This document shows, one piece after another, positions 26,478-35,022 of a stretch of 64,000 bases of DNA. Under the pieces are notes generated by a model. That model ran no database searches. It was given only the letters and a program-made list of their open reading frames with translations, and was not told where the DNA came from. Where the stretch lies: positions 1 through 64,000 of the forward strand of contig JANOQN010000011.1 of the NCBI GenBank assembly GCA_031422315.1, in the 5' to 3' direction. The DNA is from JANNYA01 sp031422315 (GTDB taxonomy: Bacteria; Pseudomonadota; Gammaproteobacteria; Xanthomonadales; SZUA-5). The position numbers and the translations under genes were made by a program. Each line of letters begins with the position of its first letter. Positions within the stretch are counted from its first letter, which is position 1.

Positions 26478-28058
26478 ATGGCAAAACATTTCAATACCGC
26501 AGGCCCGAATGAGGCTGATCTGCATTATCAAATCGACCCACTTGCAAGGGTGGATTTAGCAGCTTTGCTCGATTTTATTGCCCAGCGGCGCTACTTTGTG
26601 CTGCACGCACCCAGGCAAACCGGCAAAACGACGTGTATACGGGCGTTGAGCAAGTATCTGAACGTGGCGGGTGATTACGCTGCGCTGTACGTCAATATTG
26701 AAGGCGCACAGGCTGCGCGCGGAGATGTCGCGGCAGGGATGAAAGCGATCACAGCTGAAATTGGCTCACACGCAAAGCTGCGCCTAGGGCTTAGCGATTT
26801 CGCGGGCACAATACCCGGTATTTTGGCAACTAGTGGCCCACAGGCAGCGCTTTCAGAAGTTTTGCGCCAGCTTAGCGCTTCGCTAACAAAACCTCTGGTG
26901 CTGTTGTTAGATGAGGTCGATGCCTTAGTTGGGGATACCTTAATTTCCTTACTACGGCAAATTCGCGCGGGTTACACCGATCGACCGGATTATTTCCCGC
27001 AAACCGTGGTGCTGTGCGGCGTGCGCGATGTGCGGGATTACCGCATGACCATGGCCGATGGTGAAGTGATTACCGGCGGCAGCGCGTTTAATATCAAGGC
27101 CGAAAGTTTGCGGCTTGGGGACTTTAGTCGCGCAGAGATGACCGCGCTTTATCAACAGCACACTGAGGCCACCGGTCAGACGTTTAGCGATGAAGCACTG
27201 GAACTTGCTTGGACTTCAACTCAAGGGCAGCCCTGGCTGGTGAATGCGTTGGCCGAGCAAGCGGTCTGGAAAACCAAAGAAAATCGTGATCGAACGATAG
27301 AAATTGATTTACAGCGCATGCGCGATGCCCGTGAGGCGCTCATATTGCGCAACGACACCCATTTGGATCAGCTAGCCGCTAAGTTAAACGAGCCGCGTGT
27401 GCGCTCGGTAATTGAGCCCATGCTGATGGGCGAGCGTGCCGCCGCGGATGAAACAGACGAGCAGTATGTAATCGATTTGGGGCTCATACGTAAGGATGCT
27501 GGCCGCAAAACCACTGTTCCTGCAAATGCCATTTACGCTGAAGTTTTGCCGCGCGTGCTGAGTCGCGTAGCGCAAACATCGTTGCACCCTGATGATGTGC
27601 GCGCTAGTTGGCAGGACGTCTTCGGGCGTCTAAACCAACGTCAATTTTTGTTGAACTTTCTTGATTTTTGGCGCGAGCACGGGGAAACGATGATGCAATC
27701 GGTGCCCTACGATGAAGCTGCGCCGCACCTCGTCTTAATGGCCTATTTGCAAAGAGTTATAAATGGGGGAGGCCGAATTGAGCGCGAGTACGCCGCTGGC
27801 GCTGGTCGTTTGGATTTGCTAGTGATAGTCGGCAATCAGCAGATGGCCATTGAAGTGAAAGTCTGGCGCAATGGCCGTAAAGATCCGCTGATAGAGGGCT
27901 TGCAACAAATGCAGCGCTATTTGCACCGCTTAGATCTCGATCAAGGTTTTTTGGTTGTTTTCGATCAGCGCGCTGATGCAGCCAATTGGGAAGCGCGCAT
28001 GCAGGTTGAAGAGGCGCGTACCGCCGATGGCAAAGCGGTTATGGTACTGCGGGCTTGA
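26478..28058 (+). CDS. ATPase with C-terminal PD-(D/E)XK nuclease-like domain
   Basis: 526 aa from the ATG at 26478. The N-terminal domain is a P-loop ATPase of the AAA/STAND-like type: APRQTGKT at 44-51 (Walker A) and LVLLLDEVDAL with Asp145 (Walker B), then a GVRDVRDYR sensor-like strand near 189. A winged-helix-like middle follows. The C-terminal 90 residues have the PD-(D/E)XK core: GRLDLL with Asp446 and AIEVK with Glu459 and Lys461. Such proteins are widespread and their role is not settled; DNA-related or defence roles are possible. The sensor kinase gene follows after 16 nt on the same strand. Confidence 0.75.
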   Translation: MAKHFNTAGPNEADLHYQIDPLARVDLAALLDFIAQRRYFVLHAPRQTGKTTCIRALSKYLNVAGDYAALYVNIEGAQAARGDVAAGMKAITAEIGSHAKLRLGLSDFAGTIPGILATSGPQAALSEVLRQLSASLTKPLVLLLDEVDALVGDTLISLLRQIRAGYTDRPDYFPQTVVLCGVRDVRDYRMTMADGEVITGGSAFNIKAESLRLGDFSRAEMTALYQQHTEATGQTFSDEALELAWTSTQGQPWLVNALAEQAVWKTKENRDRTIEIDLQRMRDAREALILRNDTHLDQLAAKLNEPRVRSVIEPMLMGERAAADETDEQYVIDLGLIRKDAGRKTTVPANAIYAEVLPRVLSRVAQTSLHPDDVRASWQDVFGRLNQRQFLLNFLDFWREHGETMMQSVPYDEAAPHLVLMAYLQRVINGGGRIEREYAAGAGRLDLLVIVGNQQMAIEVKVWRNGRKDPLIEGLQQMQRYLHRLDLDQGFLVVFDQRADAANWEARMQVEEARTADGKAVMVLRA

Positions 28059-28074
28059 GATGGAAGGGCTCAGC

Positions 28075-31000
28075 ATGCGCAGATTGAAAAAATACCTGAC
28101 ATATTTGCTCTGCTTTGCGCTATTTGCTGCGCAGGCAGTCAACGCATTAGAGCCCGAGCGCATTCGCTTTCAGCGCTTGAGCTTAGTGGATGGGCTGAGT
28201 CAAGTGACCGTACGCGCAATTACCCAGGATTCGCGCGGTTTTATGTGGTTTGGTACGCAAGATGGGCTTAATCGATTTGATGGCTATCGGTTTCGCAGCT
28301 TTTACAGTGAAGCTGAGCGTGCGCATTCGCTGTCGGATAATCATATTTTGGTATTGAAGGCGGATCACAAACGCCACGGAATTTGGGTGGGGACGCAATC
28401 GCGCGGCTTAAATTTTTTTGACATCCGAAGCGAAAAATTTGACGTCGTGCCAACGGGATCGGTGGCCGGTTCGCTTGCCAGCGCAAACGGGGTTTACGCT
28501 ATCGCAATCGCGAACGACGGCACGGTTTGGGCGGCCAGCGCAGATTTTATTGAGCGCTATGATCCTGAGCAAAAAAAGGTGCTCGAGCGCATCGAAATTT
28601 CGGGGATTAATGCGTTAGCGCTGGATGCAAAAAATCGGCCTATTTTGGGTGCGCGCAGCGGCATTTATACTGAGCAAAATGGACAAATGGCGCGCCTTGG
28701 TGACAAGGATTGGACGTATGGCGCGGTGACTACGCTGCTGCGTGATGTTAAAGGCCGGCTTTGGGTCGGTTTACAGCAAGGCGGGCTGCTGCGATATACA
28801 GGTGCTGGCGCGTTTGAGCAGCACTTTCGCGCCGGTGAAGCAGAAAACACTTTGCCAAGTGATGAAATATTGTCGCTGCTTCAGCTCAAAAATGGTGAGA
28901 TTTGGGTAGGCAGCATGGCGGGCACAGCGGTGTTTGCACCTGGCAACGATGCCGTTGTGCGCTTCCAACACGATGACGCTGACGTCAATTCAATCCCGGC
29001 AAATCGCGTACCTGCGCTTTTTGAAGATCGCTCCGGCAGTTTGTGGGTTGGCTCTTGGACGGCAGGCATAGCGCTGCATCATCCGCCGACCCGCGCAATC
29101 GCCATCGTGCGCAAGCAGCAGCGTCCAAATTCGCTGCCCTCCAGCACCGTGCGCTGTATCTGGCGCGACTCTGACGATACGCTTTGGCTAGGGCTGATGG
29201 AAGGCGGCGGGCTGGTGCATTTTGATCCTAAAAAAGGCGTGCTGGCGCGCTTTGTACACGATGTAAAAAATCCGACGTCGCTCAGCCATAATCAGGTTCA
29301 ACGGATTTTACGCGCGCGCTCGGGCAAACTGCTGATTGCCACGATGGGCGGTGGCTTAAATGAGCTGCAAAGCAATGGTAGTTTTCAGCGCGTACCTGGG
29401 CTTAAAAGTAAACTAATCGGCTCGGTTTTTGAGGATCAAGATGGCACGCTGTGGGTTGGCACGGATGATATCGGCGTGCAGTTTCGCTGCCCAAATTGCA
29501 CAGCATTTGAGCCGCTTATTTCCCCCGATGGCTTAGCGCTGCCCAACGTCATCAATTCCATCACCCGCAGTCGCGATGGCACGCTGTGGATCGCCTCGCA
29601 GGGCCAGGGTTTAGTGGCTTTCAATGCCAGCCAGCAAATCGTGCGGTTTCGCAAAAAAGACGGAGATCCAGCCAGCTTAAGCCATGATTCGGTGACGTCA
29701 ATATTTGAAGCGAGCGACGGTGCACTATGGCTGGGTACGCAAGGCGGCGGCTTAAACCAAGTAAAACGCACTTCCGCTGGGCTGGTGCAATCGGATAACG
29801 TCAGCTTTAGCGCAATTAGAAAGCGTGATGGGCTGATCGCCGATGCGATTGGCGCAATTCAAGAAGATAAGAGCGGCAAATTGTGGATTTCCACCACCGC
29901 AGGTATTAGCGCCTACCGCCCTGGCTCGGATCGCGCTTCCTCGCTTACAGAAAGCGAAGGTGTTAACCAAAGCGGATATTACATAGGCTCGACCGAGCGC
30001 GATCCAGATGGCAGTATTTTATTCGGCGGGCTAACCGGCCTAACGCGCTTTGATCCGACTGCGCTGAAACCGCCTACGCAAAGCCCGAATGTGGAGCTCT
30101 CAGGCCTGCACCTATTCAACGTGCCGGTCAAGCTCGCTTGGCAAGACAGCACGGCACCGATTGCTGAAAACATCGGCTGGCTTGAACAACTCACTTTGAC
30201 TCATGCACAAAGCATGTTCTCGCTTGAATTCTCTGCGCTTGATTTTGGCTATTTGCAAGCGGCGCGCTATCAGTTTCGGTTATTGGGTCAATCCGATTCC
30301 TGGATCGACACCACCCCCGGGCTGAATATTGCGACCTTTACCCAGTTGCCGCCTGGAAATTACACGCTGCAAGTGCGCGCGCAGCTGTTGAGCCAGCTCA
30401 GCAATCAGGGCTTTGGCCCGATTCGCCAGCTCAAAGTTGCAATAAAGCCACCTTTATGGCGTTCGAGCGCGGCGTATTTGCTGTATGCCGCGCTGAGCAC
30501 AATGTTGCTGCTGGGTATTTTTCGCTGGCGCCAGCGTGCTTGGTCAGATCGAAATACGCAGCTTGAACGCGTCGCGGCCAGTGAAACGAGCCTGAAAAAT
30601 GCGCTGTGGGGCTCGCGCGATGAATTGTGGGCGCTTGATTTGCGCTCAGGCACGATGGAGAGTATTAATCCGCTGCCACAGCTTTTACGGCACGGCAATT
30701 TCAAACTGCGCAATCTGGACGACATTGCCGAGATCGCGCATCCGGATGATCGCGAACGGCTCAGGCTGGCGCTGCACGCACACATTATCGAAGGCACTGA
30801 TTATTACGAAGCGGCTTTTCGAATGCGTACGACTGATGATGACTGGGCTTGGGTCATGAGCCGTGGCCGCACCATTTTGTTTGACGATGCTGGCAAAGCC
30901 GTAAAGCTGTCCGGCACGCTGCGCGATATTTCCGACGTAAAAGCAGTAGAAGATGAGCTTCGGCGCGTCAATGAAAGCCTAGAACATCGGGTTGACGTGC

Positions 31001-31815
31001 GCACCGCGGATTTGCTCGATAGCAATAAAGAGCTCAATCGAACCTTAGATCAGCTCAAGCAAACGCAGCGCCAGCTGGTGGCGAGCGAAAAAATGGCATC
31101 TTTAGGTAATTTGGTCGCCGGTGTGGCGCATGAAATCAACACGCCGCTTGGCATTGGTGTAACCGCTGCATCACATTTGCGCTCTGAAAGTGAGCGGCTG
31201 TTGCGCAATTTAGAAGCGAATCGCTTGAGTAAATCGGACTTGCAAGAATTCGCTGGTGTAGCCGTCGAAAGCAGCGATTTAGTGCTGAAAAACTTAGATC
31301 GTGCCAGCAAATTGGTGCGCAGTTTCAAGCTTGTCGCAGTCGATCAAAGCTCGGAAGAACGCCGCCTTGTACCGATGCGGGCCTATATCGAAGAAGTGGT
31401 ATTTACCCTCAAACCGCGTTTGAAGCGCACCCAGCACCAGCTGCGCGTGACCGGTTCGCCCGATATTGTCTTGCAGACCTATCCTGGCTCTGTCTCGCAA
31501 ATATTTCTGAATTTGATCACCAATTCATTGACGCACGCGTTTGGCGATCACGAAGAAGGCACGATTGAGATCGAAATTACCGAAACGCCGGCGGCAGTGG
31601 TGATCTATTACAGCGATTCCGGTGTCGGAATGGATGAGTCGGTCAGAGATCGCGTATTTGAGCCGTTTTTTACGACTAAACGCGGGCAGGGTGGCTCTGG
31701 GCTTGGTATGCATATCGTTTATAACGTCGTTACTCAGCTGATGCGCGGCGAAATTAGCTGTGAAAGCACGCCTGGCAAAGGTGTGCGCTTTACAATCACG
31801 CTGCCGAAAATCTAA
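28075..31815 (+). CDS. Two-component propeller sensor histidine kinase
   Basis: 1246 aa from the ATG at 28075, which has GGAAGGG at 6-9 nt; frames open further upstream lie inside the ATPase gene. In order: signal peptide (1-24), about fifteen Reg_prop beta-propeller repeats of the type (G)xLWVGTxxGLxR to about 690, a Y_Y_Y domain (about 690-760), a membrane helix at about 798-818, a PAS domain (about 840-960), a dimerisation helix with the phosphorylated His1019 in VAHEINTPLG, and an ATPase domain with GVGMDESVRDRVFEPFFTTK and GGSGLGMHIV. There is no receiver domain and no HTH, so it needs a separate response regulator, which is not in the window. The ligand is probably extracellular. Confidence 0.93.
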   Translation: MRRLKKYLTYLLCFALFAAQAVNALEPERIRFQRLSLVDGLSQVTVRAITQDSRGFMWFGTQDGLNRFDGYRFRSFYSEAERAHSLSDNHILVLKADHKRHGIWVGTQSRGLNFFDIRSEKFDVVPTGSVAGSLASANGVYAIAIANDGTVWAASADFIERYDPEQKKVLERIEISGINALALDAKNRPILGARSGIYTEQNGQMARLGDKDWTYGAVTTLLRDVKGRLWVGLQQGGLLRYTGAGAFEQHFRAGEAENTLPSDEILSLLQLKNGEIWVGSMAGTAVFAPGNDAVVRFQHDDADVNSIPANRVPALFEDRSGSLWVGSWTAGIALHHPPTRAIAIVRKQQRPNSLPSSTVRCIWRDSDDTLWLGLMEGGGLVHFDPKKGVLARFVHDVKNPTSLSHNQVQRILRARSGKLLIATMGGGLNELQSNGSFQRVPGLKSKLIGSVFEDQDGTLWVGTDDIGVQFRCPNCTAFEPLISPDGLALPNVINSITRSRDGTLWIASQGQGLVAFNASQQIVRFRKKDGDPASLSHDSVTSIFEASDGALWLGTQGGGLNQVKRTSAGLVQSDNVSFSAIRKRDGLIADAIGAIQEDKSGKLWISTTAGISAYRPGSDRASSLTESEGVNQSGYYIGSTERDPDGSILFGGLTGLTRFDPTALKPPTQSPNVELSGLHLFNVPVKLAWQDSTAPIAENIGWLEQLTLTHAQSMFSLEFSALDFGYLQAARYQFRLLGQSDSWIDTTPGLNIATFTQLPPGNYTLQVRAQLLSQLSNQGFGPIRQLKVAIKPPLWRSSAAYLLYAALSTMLLLGIFRWRQRAWSDRNTQLERVAASETSLKNALWGSRDELWALDLRSGTMESINPLPQLLRHGNFKLRNLDDIAEIAHPDDRERLRLALHAHIIEGTDYYEAAFRMRTTDDDWAWVMSRGRTILFDDAGKAVKLSGTLRDISDVKAVEDELRRVNESLEHRVDVRTADLLDSNKELNRTLDQLKQTQRQLVASEKMASLGNLVAGVAHEINTPLGIGVTAASHLRSESERLLRNLEANRLSKSDLQEFAGVAVESSDLVLKNLDRASKLVRSFKLVAVDQSSEERRLVPMRAYIEEVVFTLKPRLKRTQHQLRVTGSPDIVLQTYPGSVSQIFLNLITNSLTHAFGDHEEGTIEIEITETPAAVVIYYSDSGVGMDESVRDRVFEPFFTTKRGQGGSGLGMHIVYNVVTQLMRGEISCESTPGKGVRFTITLPKI

Positions 31816-31893
31816 AGTAGAAATCTAAAGTAGAAATCTAAAGTGGAAGTTTAAATGGAATCTCGAGTTGAAACCCAGGTTGAATCTAGGGGA
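31809..31893. repeat. 13-bp tandem repeats across the kinase/rpe junction
   Basis: Three copies of AATCTAAAGTAGA (31809-31821, 31822-31834, 31835-31847, the last with one change) are followed by degenerate copies (31848-31860, then AATCTCGAGTTGA at 31859-31871, and fading to 31893). The array contains the stop codon of the sensor kinase and all potential upstream start codons of rpe. Confidence 0.85.
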
Positions 31894-31905
31894 ACCGCGC
31901 GCGCT

Positions 31906-32589
31906 ATGCAAAAGCGTCTACCCGCAATTATTGCACCATCCATACTTTCTGCCGATTTCGCCAGATTAGGCGCGGACACCCAAGCGGTGCTAGATGCCGG
32001 TGCCGACTGGGTCCATTTTGATGTGATGGACAATCATTACGTGCCCAATCTAACCATTGGCCCGCTCGTATGCCAAGCGTTGCGAAACTTTGGCATTAGC
32101 GCGCCGATTGACGTGCATTTGATGGTCAAACCGGTGGATCGCCTGATTGTCGATTTTGCTAAAGCCGGTGCATCGATCATTTCGATTCACCCGGAAAGTA
32201 CTGAGCATCTTCATCGCAGCCTTGCACTCATCAAAGAAAATGGTTGCCAGGCAGGATTGGTGCTAAATCCAGCGACGCCGCTTAGCGTGTTGGATTGGGT
32301 GCTCGAGCATTTGGATTTAGTGCTGATCATGAGCGTTAACCCAGGCTTTGGTGGGCAAAAATTCATTGAGAGCAGCCTGACAAAAATCAGCGCCGTGCGC
32401 GCTCGCCTTGATGCACACCTAAATGAAAAGGGCAAAGCGGTGCGCTTACAGGTCGATGGGGGCATAAAAGTTGATAACATCGGCGCCGCTGCGGCAGCTG
32501 GCGCCGACACTTTCGTCGCAGGCTCGGCCATTTTCTCCAATCCAAACTACGCTGCAACCATTGCCGCCATGCGCGCGAGCATTGGCTAA
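31906..32589 (+). CDS. rpe: Ribulose-phosphate 3-epimerase
   Basis: 227 aa from the ATG at 31906, a normal Rpe length. It interconverts ribulose-5-phosphate and xylulose-5-phosphate in the pentose phosphate pathway. Signatures: [13 protein letters not shown] at the N-terminus, [17 protein letters not shown] with the metal-binding residues, DVHLMVKP, and [10 protein letters not shown] with the catalytic Asp. An ATG at 31855 is also open and has GGAAG before it, but its extra 17 residues are encoded by degenerate tandem repeats and do not belong to the family, so I prefer 31906 with AGGGGAA upstream. Confidence 0.93.
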   Translation: MQKRLPAIIAPSILSADFARLGADTQAVLDAGADWVHFDVMDNHYVPNLTIGPLVCQALRNFGISAPIDVHLMVKPVDRLIVDFAKAGASIISIHPESTEHLHRSLALIKENGCQAGLVLNPATPLSVLDWVLEHLDLVLIMSVNPGFGGQKFIESSLTKISAVRARLDAHLNEKGKAVRLQVDGGIKVDNIGAAAAAGADTFVAGSAIFSNPNYAATIAAMRASIG

Positions 32590-32602
32590 AAACTAATTCC
32601 TA

Positions 32603-32741
32603 GGGAACCTCTAAAACCCAATTTTCGTTGTGAAGGCTCAAAGCTCAAGAAAAAATGTCGTTATATATCAACCATATAACGCCTCCATTTTTGTCATTCG
32701 CGCCTAGCTTGACTTAGTTGTGAGGTTTTTAGAGGTTTCCC
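32603..32741. mobile_element. Foldback MITE-like element
   Basis: 139 bp with terminal inverted repeats (GGGAACCTCTAAAAC at 32603-32617 and GTTTTTAGAGGTTTCCC at 32725-32741), further imperfect pairing inward, and a central palindrome CGTTATAT/ATATAACG at 32659-32666 and 32674-32681. It has no coding capacity. It fits a non-autonomous element derived from an insertion sequence. No clear target duplication is visible at the ends. It lies between rpe and fcl and may separate their transcription. Confidence 0.65.
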
Positions 32742-32784
32742 CCACTCGCTAACACCTGATTGCCTAGACTGGGCGACGGACGAT

Positions 32785-33795
32785 ATGACACCCAATTTAA
32801 TGCCAAATAATTCATCAGATGAAGTTTTAAACGAATCGGCAATACTCAACCAATTACTACCCGAATCCAAGATATTTGTCGCCGGGCACCGTGGTTTAGT
32901 AGGCAGCGCAATCGTATCAATGCTCAAGGCGCGCGGATTCTCCAATATTCTTATTGCGGCCAAAACCGAACTGGATCTAACTCAAACTGAGGCTGTTAGT
33001 GAATTTTTTGCACGCGAAAAACCTACGCACGTATTTATGGCAGCCGCAAAGGTGGGTGGAATACTAGCCAATGATACCTATCCTGTTGAATTTTTAGATA
33101 TCAATTTAAGAATTCAAAGCAATATTATTAGATCAAGCTTTGAGTCTGGGGTAAAGAAATTCGTTTTTTTGGGCAGCTGCTGCATTTATCCAAAGCTATG
33201 CCCCCAGCCTATCAAAGAAGAATATTTATTGACTGGGCCGTTAGAACCGACCAATGAATGGTATGCCATTGCGAAAATCGCCGGCGTAAAGTTGTGTCAA
33301 GCGTATCGCAAACAATATGGTTTTGATGCGATAAGCCTTATGCCCACCAACTTGTACGGCCCGAATGATAATTTTGATTTGCAAACCTCACACGTTTTGC
33401 CCGCGCTCTTGCGAAAATTCCACGATGCCAAAGTTAAAAAGGAGGAGCGCATTACGATGTGGGGCTCTGGCATGCCGAGGCGGGAATTTTTATACGTTGA
33501 CGATATGGCAGATGCCGCTATTTTTCTTATGCAAAATTATAGTCACGCCGATGTTATTAATGTCGGCACTGGCGTTGACATTACCATACGCGGTTTAGCT
33601 GAGAAAATTGCTGAAGCGGTTGGTTTTAACGGCGGCATTGAGCTTGATTTGTCCAAACCCGACGGCACGCCATTGCGGCGCATTGATGTTACACGGCTAT
33701 TTGCACTCGGCTGGCGGCCAAGTGTCAGTTTAGATGAAGGAATATCGCGTACCTATGATTGGTATCGAACGAATTTTGCAGGCGCGCGGCATTGA
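32785..33795 (+). CDS. fcl: GDP-L-fucose synthase
   Basis: 336 aa. It converts GDP-4-keto-6-deoxymannose (made by Gmd, 38076) to GDP-L-fucose by epimerisation and NADPH reduction. The NADP-binding motif is GHRGLVGS at 34-41, where most SDRs have GxxGxxG. Catalytic residues are Ser131 in LGSCCIYP, Tyr160 and Lys164 in WYAIAK. The AAAKVGGI and PTNLYGPNDNF segments are typical of the family. The N-terminal 28 residues before the Rossmann strand are longer than usual. It begins a run of same-strand sugar genes. Confidence 0.93.
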   Translation: MTPNLMPNNSSDEVLNESAILNQLLPESKIFVAGHRGLVGSAIVSMLKARGFSNILIAAKTELDLTQTEAVSEFFAREKPTHVFMAAAKVGGILANDTYPVEFLDINLRIQSNIIRSSFESGVKKFVFLGSCCIYPKLCPQPIKEEYLLTGPLEPTNEWYAIAKIAGVKLCQAYRKQYGFDAISLMPTNLYGPNDNFDLQTSHVLPALLRKFHDAKVKKEERITMWGSGMPRREFLYVDDMADAAIFLMQNYSHADVINVGTGVDITIRGLAEKIAEAVGFNGGIELDLSKPDGTPLRRIDVTRLFALGWRPSVSLDEGISRTYDWYRTNFAGARH

Positions 33796-34994
33796 TTGTA
33801 TTTGTAAACCGATTTTTTGCGCCCGATATATCTGCAACCTCGCAAATGCTGAGCGATCTAACCTCAGCTTTGGTTCTTAAGAACTATTCCGTTACTGTTA
33901 TCACGAGCCGATTGCGCTATGACCGAGCAGCGGAAGTTTTACAAAAAAGAGAAATTTGGCGAGGTGTATCGGTTTTGCGAATCTGGAGCACCGCATTCGG
34001 TCGCAAGTCACTACCGAGCCGCGCCATGGACTACTTGACGTTTTATTTAAGTGCCATGTTGGCAATACTCATTCACGGGCGCCGTGGTCACGTATTGGTG
34101 GCACTTACCGATCCGCCCATGATTGGCACGGTACTGCACGTGTTCGCACGCTTGCGCGGTATGCGGGTCGTGCATTGGCTGCAAGATATTTTCCCTGAAG
34201 TGGCTCAGGCTCTGCTGCCCAATGCGAAAAGCGCGTGGGTTTTTCGGATGGCAAAATCGCTTCGCAACATCAGTCTAAAGCGTTCCGATGCCGTTGTTGT
34301 GCTGGGCGAGCGTATGGCCGAACGCGTGATCTTGCAGGGCGTTGCAGCTGCAAAAATCCACCAAATCAGCAACTGGGCTGACGAAACCAGCCTTGCGCCG
34401 ATTGCGCCTGAGCAGAACCCGCTGCGGCAATCTTGGCGCTTACACGGCAAGCTAGTGGTTGGCTATTCCGGCAATCTTGGCCGCGCACACGAATTTGAAA
34501 CGATCATCCAAGCCATAGTTTTGACTCGAGAAGTAGAAAATCTCAAATTTCTATTCATTGGCGATGGTGCACAGCTAGCGCCATTGAAGCAGCGCCTGCA
34601 AACCTTAGAATTATTGGATCGTGTGCATTTTGAAGGCTACCAACCGCGAGAAAACCTCAGCGCATCGCTTTCCGCTGCCGATGTGCATTTGGTTAGTTTG
34701 CAGCCCGAGCTGGAGGGGCTAATTGTGCCAAGTAAGCTCTACGGTGCTTTAGCGGTAGGCCGACCAGTTTTATTTATTGGTGATTTAGATGGTGAAGTCG
34801 CGCGTGTGCTTAATCGCAATCAGTGTGGGCTTAGCGTGGCGGTGGGGGATTCAAAAACCCTTGCACAGGCTATTCAAAGTTATCTAGACACTACCGTACT
34901 TTCAGCTTCGGGTGCATTAGCTCGACAGGCATTTTTACAAAACCACACGTGTGCAGCTGCCGTTATGCGCTGGGAATCGCTTTTACGGCGTTAA
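33792..34994 (+). CDS. Glycosyltransferase family 4, WbuB-like
   Basis: About 400 aa. A GT-B glycosyltransferase with an N-terminal NRFFAPDISATSQML segment, VLVALTDPP and HWLQDIFPEVA in the acceptor domain, and a C-terminal GT1-type donor domain (VVGYSGNLGRAHEFETII, FIGDGAQLAPL, QPELEGLIVPSKLYGALAVGRP). This pattern matches WbuB-type transferases of O-antigen clusters. No ATG is available near the start. A TTG at 33792 overlaps the fcl stop as TTGA and fits the domain start, with AGG 9 nt before. The frame is open back to 33759. It probably adds a sugar to a surface polysaccharide. Confidence 0.85.
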   Translation: MIVFVNRFFAPDISATSQMLSDLTSALVLKNYSVTVITSRLRYDRAAEVLQKREIWRGVSVLRIWSTAFGRKSLPSRAMDYLTFYLSAMLAILIHGRRGHVLVALTDPPMIGTVLHVFARLRGMRVVHWLQDIFPEVAQALLPNAKSAWVFRMAKSLRNISLKRSDAVVVLGERMAERVILQGVAAAKIHQISNWADETSLAPIAPEQNPLRQSWRLHGKLVVGYSGNLGRAHEFETIIQAIVLTREVENLKFLFIGDGAQLAPLKQRLQTLELLDRVHFEGYQPRENLSASLSAADVHLVSLQPELEGLIVPSKLYGALAVGRPVLFIGDLDGEVARVLNRNQCGLSVAVGDSKTLAQAIQSYLDTTVLSASGALARQAFLQNHTCAAAVMRWESLLRR

Positions 34995-35022
34995 ACGATA
35001 AAACTTATCTGCTTGGAATTCT

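Noticed and set aside
32694..32963. 89-codon minus-strand open frame
   Set aside because: Runs through the MITE-like element and antisense to the 5' end of fcl; no family.
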